A DNA stretch of 64,000 nucleotides from Chlorops oryzae (Eukaryota > Arthropoda > Insecta > Diptera > Chloropidae): positions 78,555,863 to 78,619,862 of the forward strand of contig CM035808.1 in assembly GCA_020466095.1 (NCBI GenBank), given 5' to 3'. The notes under the pieces were generated by a model. It saw nothing but the letters and a program-made list of their open reading frames with translations, made no database searches and was not told where the DNA came from. Of this stretch, positions 23,199 to 33,739 are shown in pieces (within the stretch, counting starts at the first letter, position 1; every line of letters starts with the position of its first letter). A program made the position numbers and the translations under genes.

Positions 23199-23872
23199 TG
23201 TTGTGTGTCACAACCGCACAAACAGTTCTTATACCTTATTTTGATATGCGATAAAGTCCAACAACGAAAACACCGGCGTTCAGAATCAATAAAACATTAA
23301 CGCTGACGTAAACAATCAAAGCCAATGATCGCAAATACTAAGAACATCAGACGATTGCATCGGGCGAGTGAGCGGCAAGACGAAATGATCGAAACAGCTA
23401 GTCAGCAATTATGTCGCATAAGCTATTCACAAGAAGTTCATCGTCTTAAATACTGACCTGCTCCAATAATAATAACAACAACAACACGTAGCAGGCGAAG
23501 ACTGGAATAAAGCTGACGCTAGAGGAATTAAGCAACAGCAGCACGCAACAACAATGAGTAAGCTGAGCTGATCTGCCTGAGATATTGGGAACACGCAACA
23601 ACAACAATCGAGATGACCCAGAAGAGTGTCGCAACAACCGATATTGCTAGAACAGCAATATCTCTTTATTTAAACTGAGATTCGTGCACTGGAGGAGGAC
23701 TACGATCAGAACCGTGAACCGAAGTAATCAGTAGATCTCAACTTTAACGCACCTACTCACGAGCCATGTTTATGTTTTAAAATAAATAAATAAATGCTAT
23801 ATTAAACATTAAATGGTTTCGAGCAATTCCTTGCGGTAATCTACTTGGACGTGCTCCCTGGACGACACAACA
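23199..23872 (+). repeat. 5' LTR of element A
   Basis: It starts TGTTGTGTGTCACAACCGC and ends GACGACACAACA, a terminal inverted TGTTGTG/CACAACA. Compared with the 3' LTR it has an extra block of about 75 bp after AACGCTG, and lacks about 73 bp after CACGAGCCA. The two LTRs have therefore acquired different indels or come from a recombinant. Confidence 0.9.
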
Positions 23873-23999
23873 TAATTTTCGACTAAAGTTAGTCGGGAAC
23901 GAACTACGATCTGTGCGGTTTGCAAATAACGACAATCCTGATAATGCATTTAAGTTGGTGAATATTGCACTTATTTTCGAACCAGTTACTATAAATTGT

Positions 24000-24207
24000 T
24001 GGAGAGCGGTGATACCAAATCCAACAGGGTCCGGGAGAGTTGATAACTCCAAAGGACACCTTAGTAAAAATGGCGCGAAGTGGGCAGAATAACACCGATG
24101 ATTTTTATATTAACTTTATTTTAGTTGTACTGTTATCAACTGTTGGAGAGCGGTCATACCAAATACAACAGGGTCTGGGAGAGTTGATAACTCCAAAGGA
24201 AACCTTA
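24000..24207 (+). repeat. Two 67-bp direct repeats in the leader of element A
   Basis: 24000-24066 and 24141-24207 are near-identical (GTTGGAGAGCGGTNATACCA to CCTTAG). The spacer contains TAAAAATGGCGCGAAGTGGG, which could hold a displaced primer-binding-like sequence. The role is unknown; packaging or primer function would be a guess. Confidence 0.85.
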
Positions 24208-24661
24208 GCAATACAGCTTATTAAGAGTTGTATAAAAAAATCCAAGATTAGTCGAAAATTGTAAAATAAAGTAGAATAAAAAGACAGAGCTGAAGACCAA
24301 AGAAGTAATCGGGAGGCGGAAAGCAGAAAATCGACAGAGCGTAAGACACGCATAAAGATGTGATGAGTTTAAAAAAAAAAAAACTTTTGAATAAAATATT
24401 TTTTTTTTACCAGAGTCCTTACTGTTAACAAGCTAACAATGAATTCCACTATTTTGGTTAGATTCACTTGTTTATTCAGGTCCGAGGCTCAGAATAATAA
24501 TTGCACGGTTTTTTACATATATTTTAGAAACATGAGTTATATTGAGAATAAATGGCATAACAAATTTAAAAAACGGTTTTACAATCACAGCCAAAATGTA
24601 GTCCGAAGCGAAAAACCACTTATTAACGCTTATTTGAATTCGAACTAATAGAAATACAATA

Positions 24662-26245
24662 ATGCCGTCCCTTAAAAATTTAACCATGGGTAAGATCTTC
24701 TTCGAAGATTTAGATAGGCCCGGGATATTTAATAGAGTAATAAATATAGAAAGTAAAAAGGAAAATCTATTGAAAATTAAAAAAGATTTTCGAAATATTG
24801 GAGTTGAAGATGAAATTAATTTTGAGTTAATTAGAAAAGTAAAACATATTGAGAAGATAAAAGAAACTATTTTGAAATGTAGAGAGAGAAGGAACTCGCA
24901 CGAAGAGAAAAAGCAAGCTTACGAATATATGCTTCCATCCAAATCAGATAAAAGCGTACATTTAATAACATGTTTTCAATCCGAACGAATAGAAACATTA
25001 AATGATACATTACAGCAAGAATTTCAAGATGATGAATACAGTATAAATAAAGACGAAGATAGAATCAGCGTGTTTGAATTGTTCTGGATTTTTATAGTAG
25101 ATTTATTTATAATCTTTGCTAAAAACAAAACCGTAAGATTTTATCGTTTTCACAAAAATCGTAGTAGTAGAGAAAAAGTAGTTATTTCATTTGGAAAATT
25201 AAATGATCTTGAGACAACTCACAAAACGAACGAATCAGATTTAATGTCATACAACGCAGTAAGTCCGTTATTTGGTACTAAAATTGCTACAAAATTTATT
25301 AAGCGAGAAATTTTTGGAAAATTTTCTGACAACGATAAGCACTTTGAAGAACTGGACATACTTTTCAAGGAAACTGATAGCAAGAGTCAAATAGATGACC
25401 CTGTTGGAAAAACTGAACAGAAAAATAACCTCACATATAGCAAAAATAATGAAAAAACTAGACATGTAGCATCACTCTCACTTCCGATAACCAACGTTAG
25501 CGAAAGTATTTGTACTGCAGAGACAGTGACGATCAAAGCTAAGGCAATAGGAGTGGAGAAAATTGATGAAGAAAACCTTTCCAACGGAAAAATTTTGCGC
25601 AAGGGAAAAGTCAGGCAGAAAAAATTATTTGTTAAGACATCGAGCATGAAATTATTTAATCAACTCGAAGAAGAGCGTAAAGAAATTATATTGCAGAAGA
25701 TTTTTAAGAGAAACGTTAATGCAGAGAATAATGCAATAAAAGAAAATGTGTGGATCGAATTACCCCGCAACAAGGCTATCGATTACAACATATCTCGTTC
25801 AGTTGATTCAGGAGCAGAAACATATTTGTTTGAAGATATGGCAACGGACGCCAAGAGGACAAAAATTTTAAGGAAAATATCAAAAATTAAAAGTTGCAAT
25901 AGTTTTACCGATAGGATTGACGGAAACCAGGTTCAATTGTTAGGAAGAGGGCATTGGATTCGTACAGAAAACGCTGTAACAATTCCTCCCTCTCAGAAGA
26001 AAATAATCCCGAACTCTAACGGGCTACTCGAGGATAAAATGACAATAGATAGAAACAGGAGCATCGAAAATAGGGTCCGTAAAGATGAACAATCGTATAA
26101 TTGGAAACACGACAGGTATAGATATTTTCTCAGCAGCAAAATTTTTGAATGGAATGACATCCAGCACAATATAAGAACTCTCATTAGCAAAATCGTTACT
26201 TCTCTTCTAGACAAAGTTTTCGCGCACAATTTCTGTGTACCTTAA
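24662..26245 (+). CDS. Intact 527-codon ORF of element A, unknown function
   Basis: This is an uninterrupted frame, rich in Lys/Glu, with one hydrophobic segment at about residues 136-155 (VFELFWIFIVDLFIIFA) that could cross a membrane. I do not recognise the protein. Segments recur in the broken ORFs of element B (34911-36650): LITCFQSERIETL versus LITYFHSQKVETL, AETVTIK versus AEAVTIK, and the C-termini LDKVFAHNFCVP versus LDKVFAHNNNVP. A VDSGAE motif at about residue 381 is reminiscent of a retroviral-type protease active site but could be chance. The start could also be a downstream ATG. No knuckle, RT or integrase motif is present. Confidence 0.7.
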   Translation: MPSLKNLTMGKIFFEDLDRPGIFNRVINIESKKENLLKIKKDFRNIGVEDEINFELIRKVKHIEKIKETILKCRERRNSHEEKKQAYEYMLPSKSDKSVHLITCFQSERIETLNDTLQQEFQDDEYSINKDEDRISVFELFWIFIVDLFIIFAKNKTVRFYRFHKNRSSREKVVISFGKLNDLETTHKTNESDLMSYNAVSPLFGTKIATKFIKREIFGKFSDNDKHFEELDILFKETDSKSQIDDPVGKTEQKNNLTYSKNNEKTRHVASLSLPITNVSESICTAETVTIKAKAIGVEKIDEENLSNGKILRKGKVRQKKLFVKTSSMKLFNQLEEERKEIILQKIFKRNVNAENNAIKENVWIELPRNKAIDYNISRSVDSGAETYLFEDMATDAKRTKILRKISKIKSCNSFTDRIDGNQVQLLGRGHWIRTENAVTIPPSQKKIIPNSNGLLEDKMTIDRNRSIENRVRKDEQSYNWKHDRYRYFLSSKIFEWNDIQHNIRTLISKIVTSLLDKVFAHNFCVP

Positions 26246-26563
26246 AATGCTTCACTCAATAAATGATAAACGAAAAAACAATGGCTTTTTTCAAGTAAAG
26301 ATACAAATAATTTTGGTTTTCAAGACATTAAACAAGATTTTCTAAAGCAACATACAAGCTAATGCATATTTTTTAAAATCAAATATAGTATTGAATAAAT
26401 AAAATAAAAATTTAACAGTTCGCACTCAGGGCACATTAACCTATAAGTTTTTTTTTTACTATTTTCTCAAGAGCAGCTTGTCAGAAAAAATCGCAAACCT
26501 AAGCAAGAAGTGGTCTTCCAACTTTAAAAAAAAAGGGGAAAAGGGAATAGTATTGCGAAGGTA
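26246..26563 (+). other. Non-coding DNA of element A
   Basis: AT-rich sequence between the ORF stop and the mariner. I see no gene. TA at 26562-26563 is the mariner target site. Confidence 0.6.
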
Positions 26564-27858
26564 ACAGGTTGGCTGATAAGTCCCCGGTCTAACAAAGAAA
26601 AACACATTTTTTTTGTCAAAATTCGTTTTTATTATTCAACATATTTCCCTTCAAGAGCGATACAACGATTATAACGACCTTCCAATTTTTTGATACCATT
26701 TTGGTAGTACTCCTTCGGTTTTGCCTCAAAATAGGCCTCAGTTTCGGCGATCACCTCTTCATTGCAGCCAAATTTTTTCCCTGCGAGCATCCTTTTGAGG
26801 TCTGAGAACAAGAAAAAGTCGCTGGGGGCCAGATCTGGAGAATACGGTGGGTGGGGAAGCAATTCGAAGCCTAATTCATGAATTTTTGCCATCGTTCTCA
26901 ATGACTTGTGGCACGGTGCGTTGTCTTGGTGGAACAACACTTTTTTCTTTTTCATATGGGGCCGTTTTGCCGCGATTTCGACCTTCAAACGCTCCAATAA
27001 CGACATATAATAGTCACTGTTGATGGTTTTTCCCTTCTCAAGATAATCGATAAAAATTATTCCATGCCCATCCCAAAAAACAGAGGCCATTACTTTGCCA
27101 GCGGACTTTTGAGTCTTTCCACGCTTCGGAGACGGTTCACCGATCGCTGTCCACTCAGCCGACTGTCGATTGGACTCAGGAGTGTAGTGATAGCGCCATG
27201 TTTCATCCATTGTCACATATCGACGCAAAAACTCGGGTGTATTGCGAGTTAACAGCTGCAAACACCGCTCAGAATCATCAACACGTTGTTGTTTTTGGTC
27301 AAATGTGAGCTCGCGCGGCACCCATTTGGCACAGAGCTTTTTCATATCCAAATATTGATGAATGATATGACCAACACGTTCCTTTGATATCTTTAAGGCC
27401 TCTGCTATCTCGATCAACTTCATTTTACGGTCATTCAAAATCATTTTGTGAATTTTTTTGATGTTTTCGTCGGTAACCACCTCTTTCGGGCGTCCACTGC
27501 GTTCACCGTCCTCCGTGCTCATTTCACCACGCTTGAATTTTGCATACCAATCAATTATTGTTGATTTTCCTGGGGCAGAGTCCGGAAACTCATTATCAGC
27601 CAAGTTTTTGCTTCCACTGTATTTTTTCCCTTCAGAAAACAGTATTTTATCAAAACACGAAATTCCTTTTTTTTCCATTTTTTTCACAATAACAAAAGTT
27701 GCTTCACAAAAGACGCTCTATCTCACAAACTAATTGAATTACAGACGTCAAATTTTGACACGAATCATTTGAAGGTTGCCACTATATAAAAATTAATATG
27801 CATTTAATACTAGCGACGCCATCTATGTGTCAGACCGGGGACTTATCAGCCAACCTGT
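26564..27858 (-). mobile_element. Himar1-like mariner, copy 2
   Basis: Its termini match copy 1 at 12079-13370 (ACAGGTTGGCTGATAAGTCC), with TA on both sides (26562-26563 and 27859-27860) and a length of 1295 bp. It inserted in LTR element A. Confidence 0.93.
26632..27687 (-). CDS. Himar1-like mariner transposase, altered N-terminus
   Basis: A continuous 351-codon frame carries a complete catalytic domain: MDETWRYHYTPES, HQDNAPCHKS and SPDLAPSDFFLF supply the D,D34D triad, and WVPREL lies in the linker. The C-terminus (EGKYVE) is normal. However, residues about 8-31 do not match the family. They appear to be read in a shifted frame and return to the usual frame at DNEFPDSAPGKST, consistent with two compensating indels near 27600-27665. 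This region holds the first DNA-binding helix and the dimer contacts, so activity is doubtful despite the open frame. Confidence 0.85.
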   Translation of the reverse strand: MKKMEKKGISCFDKILFSEGKKYSGSKNLADNEFPDSAPGKSTIIDWYAKFKRGEMSTEDGERSGRPKEVVTDENIKKIHKMILNDRKMKLIEIAEALKISKERVGHIIHQYLDMKKLCAKWVPRELTFDQKQQRVDDSERCLQLLTRNTPEFLRRYVTMDETWRYHYTPESNRQSAEWTAIGEPSPKRGKTQKSAGKVMASVFWDGHGIIFIDYLEKGKTINSDYYMSLLERLKVEIAAKRPHMKKKKVLFHQDNAPCHKSLRTMAKIHELGFELLPHPPYSPDLAPSDFFLFSDLKRMLAGKKFGCNEEVIAETEAYFEAKPKEYYQNGIKKLEGRYNRCIALEGKYVE

Positions 27859-28369
27859 TAAAAGGGTAAAATTTGAAACATAAATTCACTTATTAAGACT
27901 AAATAAATTTTTCAAGCACATGTGTACATACTTCGTTAAAAAAAAAATTATATATATATATGTATATGTATTCCTACAGATATATCAAAATGACTCGAAA
28001 AGTATATGCACATATATGTTTACAGACCTAAAAAGTATTTGCATGAATGCCTCGTTCATGCATGCACATACTTTAGAAATTAAGACATAAGTATAAGAAA
28101 ATCAGTAAAAAAAAAAAATTTCTTTTTAAACATAGAGTAGGAAAAAATGAAGCATTTGGATGCACAACTGCATGCATCCCCATGATTTCCATTCGTTAAC
28201 ATACGTTATTAAGTATTTGCATGAATGTAATATGCATGCACATATTTTAATCATCGAGGTATCTCAAACATACAGTAGAAGCATTCGGATGCACAACTGA
28301 TGCATTCCAATAAAGTCGATAAACGACCAACTAATTTTGCAAGAAATATTTGCATGTATGCGTATGCAC

Positions 28370-28815
28370 TAGTGTCCGACCGAAGGTGGATTTTTAGCCG
28401 AAGCCGATGAAGACTTCGGCCGAAGACCGAAGGCCGAAGCCGAATGCAAAACATTTTACAGTAAGGAAACAAAATCAGTCTTTATTCATTTGACAAGCAC
28501 AAAAAACAAAATAACACCTCAGCGCTAAAGAGTTGTTCGCTGGCCACGCTTGTTGGAGGGGCAGATAAATATTTCTCGGCCATGCGTTTAATGTTGAAAA
28601 ATTTTGTGCAATTGTGCAAAAATTTACGGCAATAATTCACTAGTGTAAAAGGTCTCAATGAAGCAATTGAAAATCTATCGTGACCTTTTTACTTCCATTA
28701 AAATGCAAAAATATTCGGCTTAAATATTCGGCTTTTTCCAGCCGAAGCCGAAGATTAAGAATTGGCCGATTATGCCGATTACCGAAGCCGAAGCCGAACC
28801 TTCGGTCGGACACTA
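28370..28815. mobile_element. hAT-type MITE, 446 bp
   Basis: Terminal inverted repeats start TAGTGTCCGACCGAAGG, and an 8-bp duplication GTATGCAC is present at 28362-28369 and 28816-28823, as expected for hAT transposons. The arms are rich in CCGAAG units. There is no coding capacity. Confidence 0.9.
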
Positions 28816-29117
28816 GTATGCACGCATCCACATATCTATAAAAGCAAATGTGCACATACATACTTCTTGATGAAAAACAAAATATCAAAATAAGTAAATC
28901 GAATAGTATATGCACACTTATATTTACAGATCCAAAAGTATTTGCATGGATGGCAAATATATGCATGCACATACTTAAGAGATGACGACATAAGTACCTA
29001 CATATATCTGAAGTTTTTTTTACGCGATCAAAATTTAACAAAAAGAAATGCACACAGATATGTTTTTTCCGTTTGTGAAATTTAAGCCACCTTGCAAGCG
29101 GTGTGCATTTAAAAACA

Positions 29118-30839
29118 TACATATGGTCAAAGCCAAAGTGTTGCACGTTACATTCGTACGCATATTTTTGTAAAAATTTTGGAAAGAACTAAGTAAAGGT
29201 CATAACTTTTTTTTTGCAATCGATAAAGCTTTTGAAGGCCTACATTTCCTAGGAACAAAATTTTTGGATATCTGTTGTCGTTTCGGATCTGTAGAAGATT
29301 AGAGTGGTGTCGCACGTTACAGAAATTTGGAAGTGTTTTTTCAGGTTGATGCACACTTATTGAAAACTTAGCGATTATAGCGGTGAAAATCTGTGTTCCT
29401 ATTTATTTTATTCAAGCTGAAGGATCAAAGATATGAAATTAAAAATAACTTCCTCCAAAATATATTGGTATTTTGGTTATATGGCCGTAAACAGGCGGTG
29501 TTGCACGTTACACAAAAAAGTGTCGCACGTTACCTTTCGATTTTATTTCTGTATAAAGAGGAAAAAAAGTTAATTAAGCGGATATTCCAACTGAAATATT
29601 TGAAAAACGAAAAATGTGTTGTAATTTTTCACTTTGCACGTTAAGTATATATATGAATGACATTGATTTTGAAAACTTTAATATGCAATTTTAATTTAAA
29701 AAGTGAAGTATGATTATTATATTCTATTTTATACTTATATTAAAAATCGCCAAACAAATTACAAAATGAGACTTATTTGCTAACTTTACAATTATTAATT
29801 CTAAGAGATTTTCGAAAATCGTCAAAAATAGCGTACGTGAACTTTAATGCTCCAATTTACGTACATAGTGATTGTTTTATGACGTTATCACGTAAAACTA
29901 TCGTCCGTAAATTGACTACAGACACCAATTTTTTATTATACATCCCAGCCTATTGGTGTGGGTACAGCTTTGGCTGAAAAAAATTTGGACTCGCTATCAC
30001 AATGGTCATCATTATACACATAAGAACAAACCACTGTTTCTCTTATTCTCATATCTGTATATAAACGGATTTTTGGCTTCTTCTGATTGTGCAGTTAGCC
30101 GCCAAATAAAGTGGCCACTTATGGTAAAATTTTGACCATGACCACAATTCGCAAAATTCGCAAAAATTTCAGTTGCACTATTTGGAATTGAGTATATCGC
30201 AGCTAGACTTAGTGCTCTCTTACGGTTTAAATTTGACCGTGACCATCATTCGCGAATATTTTGTGCTTCATAATAATAACCAAAAATGAAAGTGTCGCAC
30301 GTTACACATACTCGTTGGCTTTGTAGGTTATTGTAGCTGCTATATTTGAATAATTTCAATATTGATTCAAAAAGTAGACTAAAAATACTCAAAAAAAAAT
30401 CTGCTTGATTCAGTTTGTTAACTTCTTGAACTATGCGAAAAACATTTTTTTTAAATTCTGGTGTCGCACGTTACACGAAAATAACCTACATTTCAGTGCC
30501 ATCAAATACATTCACCGAACGCATTTTTTTTTAACTCTACGTTTTCAGTTAAAATCAACCATATTATTTTGAAATAGAGACTAACAGCATAAAATTTTAA
30601 AATATATCTAATATATTTACTTTTTTCTCCGACCCAGAAATGTTTTCCATTGTTGCGAAACACGAGCAATACCTAAAAATGATGTTGTATGCCCATCCTA
30701 ATATGATTCTAATTGTGTGAAATTCACGTTTCCCGATGCAATGGGATGAGGTCGTTCGGAAAAAAAATTAATTTAAACGATATTTAAAAAAAAAAATTTT
30801 TTACTTTGGTTTCAGTTCTCGTGGCTTTGACCATATGTA
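29118..30839. mobile_element. 1.7-kb inverted-repeat element with GTGTYGCACGTTAC repeats
   Basis: The ends are inverted copies of TACATATGGTCAAAGCCA (29118-29135 and 30822-30839). Six direct copies of GTGTYGCACGTTAC lie inside at 29138-29151, 29307-29320, 29498-29511, 29520-29533, 30292-30305 and 30461-30474, with a half copy near 29634. A TA duplication is possible, but the palindromic CATATG hides the exact border. No transposase ORF is visible, so it is probably a non-autonomous DNA transposon. Superfamily unknown. Confidence 0.7.
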
Positions 30840-31599
30840 CATTCATCATATCATCAAGATCCATCCACAAAATTTTTTTTATATAAGTTTTCAAACCTTA
30901 AACTTTTTAAGAGGGGGAAGGGGTCTATTATGGTCTCTTATTATTACAAATTGAAAAAAAAAACATGCATTTCCATATTGTCTATACCTTAAATGAGAAA
31001 AGTATTTGCATGGATGGTCGTTCATGCATGCACATGCTTAAAATTTAAGACGTAAATATATCAAATGTTAAGAGCTTATGTCGCACGATCAAAGTAGAAT
31101 GATCAAGTAAAGTTAATAAGCAAGCATAAAGCAAGCTTCATTCGCAGTGAAAACCATACAATCATGCATACATACATATAGCAAGCTTCATCCAAACTCA
31201 TTCAGAGTCAGAGCATAAAATCACACATGGCTCACAAATATGAAAACTAAGGGCTCATTTACACTTTTGACGTTTTACATCAAATTGAGTAAAAATTTTA
31301 AAATATTATCTCGATTCAAAAAAACGATTTTGACGTAAAAATTCTTACGATTGTTTTGAAATAGATTTAACAAATGTATAAATTGCCCCCTAATATATAA
31401 AAAAAAAATAATAAAATAAAAAAATAAAAAATAATATATGCAGGAATGTCTAAACTAAGAATTTCGAGAAGCTTTAAAGTAAAATCATTAGAAAATATAA
31501 TTTTGCTTCAACCTAAAAACGGTTAGAAATATATGTTTAAAATGTAATACAGAAAGAATACAAATGAAAATATAAAAGAAATTTTTAAATTTTTTGATT

Positions 31600-32041
31600 G
31601 TTATAGTAACTTTTTAAATAGTAGTGTTAAGAAATATCAGTTTAAGGCTTTTATTCAACACGGAGATCACACACCATGAAACGAAAAGATGTGGATGACC
31701 AGAAGGCGGGATATCCCACACCAAACAACAACACGGCAGCACAACAACAGCGCGAGAGACCAATGAAACTCGCAATACAACACCAGACACTTCAAAAGGC
31801 AGTACAACAACTATGGTATAATCAAGAAGCAGCACGTCAACCACACCAATTTCAGCTACTATAGCATAACCGATGACATTGCCGGATCTACAAACAACGG
31901 CGGAATTAACTAAATTTAAACGCAGCCATGCAGCAAGCACCTTAACTCGAAAAGTCGTTTCACCACACGAAGGTCACAACAAGATATGACTTGATGAAAA
32001 GTCACGATGCTTTGCGTGACTTTGTGGAAGGAGGGGAGGAA
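31600..32041 (+). other. 3' internal region and purine tract of element A
   Basis: A CA-rich stretch with a 62-codon frame (31676-31864), parallel in position to the CA-rich stretch before the 3' LTR of element B. It ends in GGAAGGAGGGGAGGAA (32026-32041), a clear polypurine tract immediately before the LTR, which primes plus-strand synthesis in LTR elements. Confidence 0.75.
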
Positions 32042-32713
32042 TGTTGTGTGTCACAATCGCACAAACAGTTGTTATACCTTATTTCAATATGCGATAAAGT
32101 ACAACAACGAAAACACCGGCGTTCAGAATCAATAAAACATTAACGCTGGACGAAATGGCCGAAACAGCTAGTCAGCAATTATGTCGCATAAGCTATGCAC
32201 AAGAAGTTTATCGTCTTAAATACTGTCCTGCTCCAATAATAATAACAACAACAACACGTAGCAGGCGAAGACTGGAATAAAGCTGACGCTAGAGGTATTA
32301 AGCAACAGCAGCACGCAACAACAATGAGTAAGCTGACCTTATCGGCCTGTGATATGGGGAACATGCAACAACAACAATCGAGATGACCCAGAAGAGTGTC
32401 GCCACAACCGATATTGCTAGAACAGCAATATCTCTTTATTTAAACTGAGATTTGTGCACTGGAGGAGGACTACGATCAGAACCGTGAACCGAAGTATTCA
32501 GTATATCTCAACTTTAACGCACCTACTCACGAGCCAGGACGTTGAAGTGTTGATCTCCGTGTTAGCTAGGGAATAGCTCAGTTAAGTTAGTTAGCCTAAG
32601 GATTTAATGTTTATGTTTTAAAATAAATAAATAAATGCTATATTAAACATTAAATGGTTTCGAGCAATTCCTTGCGTTAATCTACTTGGACGTGCTCCCT
32701 GGACGACACAACA
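32042..32713 (+). repeat. 3' LTR of element A
   Basis: It starts TGTTGTGTGTCACAATCGC after the purine tract and ends GACGACACAACA, followed by the target site CTCG (32714-32717). An AATAAATAAATAAATGC poly-A signal cluster lies near 32622. It retains the segment missing from the 5' LTR (about 32537-32608). Confidence 0.9.
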
Positions 32714-33355
32714 CTCGGCGTTGTTCGCAAAATGTAAAAGACCGCGAATTTCTTCAAATCGTGCGCGTTTCATAACGTTGGAAATAAATGGAGTATTGTA
32801 GATAGGTGATGTGGACCAATACAATCGAGTTTCCGGTAGTTGGTGCAATGTCATACCTAATATGATCCCGAAAAATGGTTTCAACTCCAGCTTATTAATC
32901 GAAAATACAACTTCTTTCTGCTCGCAGTATATATAAGTTTGCTCGATTATTAGCGAAAGAAGCTTTTCAAAATTACAAACGCTGGTGAAGATTTTTAAAA
33001 CACTGGGAACAGATTCGAGTGAGGTTGCTTCCCATATCAAGACTTTTCCGTACTCGTATTCCACTTCCTTATATTTTGCCGATGTATAGTTTTGGCGTGT
33101 TGATCTCCAAACAAAATTCTTCTTGCTACATTTTCCATTTACTGCATTTGGAATCTCAACATTTGGTTCATTGGGCACTATTGCGTCTTCAATCGCAATG
33201 ATAGCACCCGTTTCTAAGGTCTGGAAATCAGTTTCGAGAAACGCTACATCTTCTTCATCAAGGACGAATTCATTTTCGTCATCATTGCTGTCAGAAGCAT
33301 TAGCTATTTGAACTATTTCATCTTCTGTTAGAGCAAAACGTCGTCACTTAACCAT
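32714..33355 (-). pseudogene. piggyBac transposase, N-terminal block
   Basis: The likely start is the ATG at 33355-33353, but codon 4 is TGA (33346-33344). After it comes an acidic stretch (EDEIVQIANASDSNDDENEF), then the conserved domain start (NFVWRSTRQ, YFxx-type FFGIILGMTLHQLPETRLYW, MKRARFEEIRGLLHF). The block ends at NNAE, where LTR element A interrupts the gene; the coding sense resumes at 23198. In the family this part starts the dimerisation and DNA-binding domain. Confidence 0.88.
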
Positions 33356-33739
33356 TTAGAGCTAAATATTTCCAGTTATCAATCTCGGTCCAAAAACTTA
33401 AATGTAGTGTACTTGCACATAACTAATATTTAAAACACGCGAACCGATTGGCAACAAGTAAACAATACTATGATCACATGGCTATCATATGCTCGTTTAC
33501 ACGCGTTGCTGGCTCTACACGACGCGATATGTTGGACGACATGTTGCAAGACATACCGAACGCACTTAAATATAAAAAATGTGTAGAAAATGAACATAAA
33601 TTGGAAAATAGGAAAAGTTCATACTGAAACTGAACTGAAACTGAAATTTTCCTTAACGACCATTGGGACATATAAATATGTGCCATACTTTTTCAATGAC
33701 TTCCTGTTGGGAAAATTATTTTTGAAAGTACTTTTGTAT

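Larger units (their letters stand above)
27859..31042 (+). repeat. Five dispersed GCATG hairpin repeats in element A
   Basis: The motif AGTATTTGCATGRATG...ATGCATGCACATACTT occurs at about 28033-28073, 28213-28250, 28345-28369 (split by the hAT MITE, continuing at 28824), 28936-28976 and 30999-31041. Each copy is an imperfect inverted repeat around GCATG. Copies are about 130-340 bp apart once nested elements are removed. The rest of 27859-28369 and 30840-31620 holds no gene I can see. Confidence 0.65.
23199..32713 (+). mobile_element. LTR element A, no reverse transcriptase seen
   Basis: LTRs at 23199-23872 and 32042-32713 are flanked by the duplication CTCG (23195-23198 and 32714-32717) inside the piggyBac gene. 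After subtracting a mariner, a hAT MITE and a 1.7-kb inverted-repeat element, about 4.7 kb of internal DNA remains. It contains one long ORF (24662-26245) and a long non-coding 3' part. There is no RT, RNase H or integrase. LTR ends (TGTTGTGTGTCACAA...) and leader resemble element B, so A and B are sister families. Confidence 0.85.

Noticed and set aside
24439..24648. 69-codon frame in the leader of element A
   Set aside because: No motif and no counterpart in element B; left out of the gene list.
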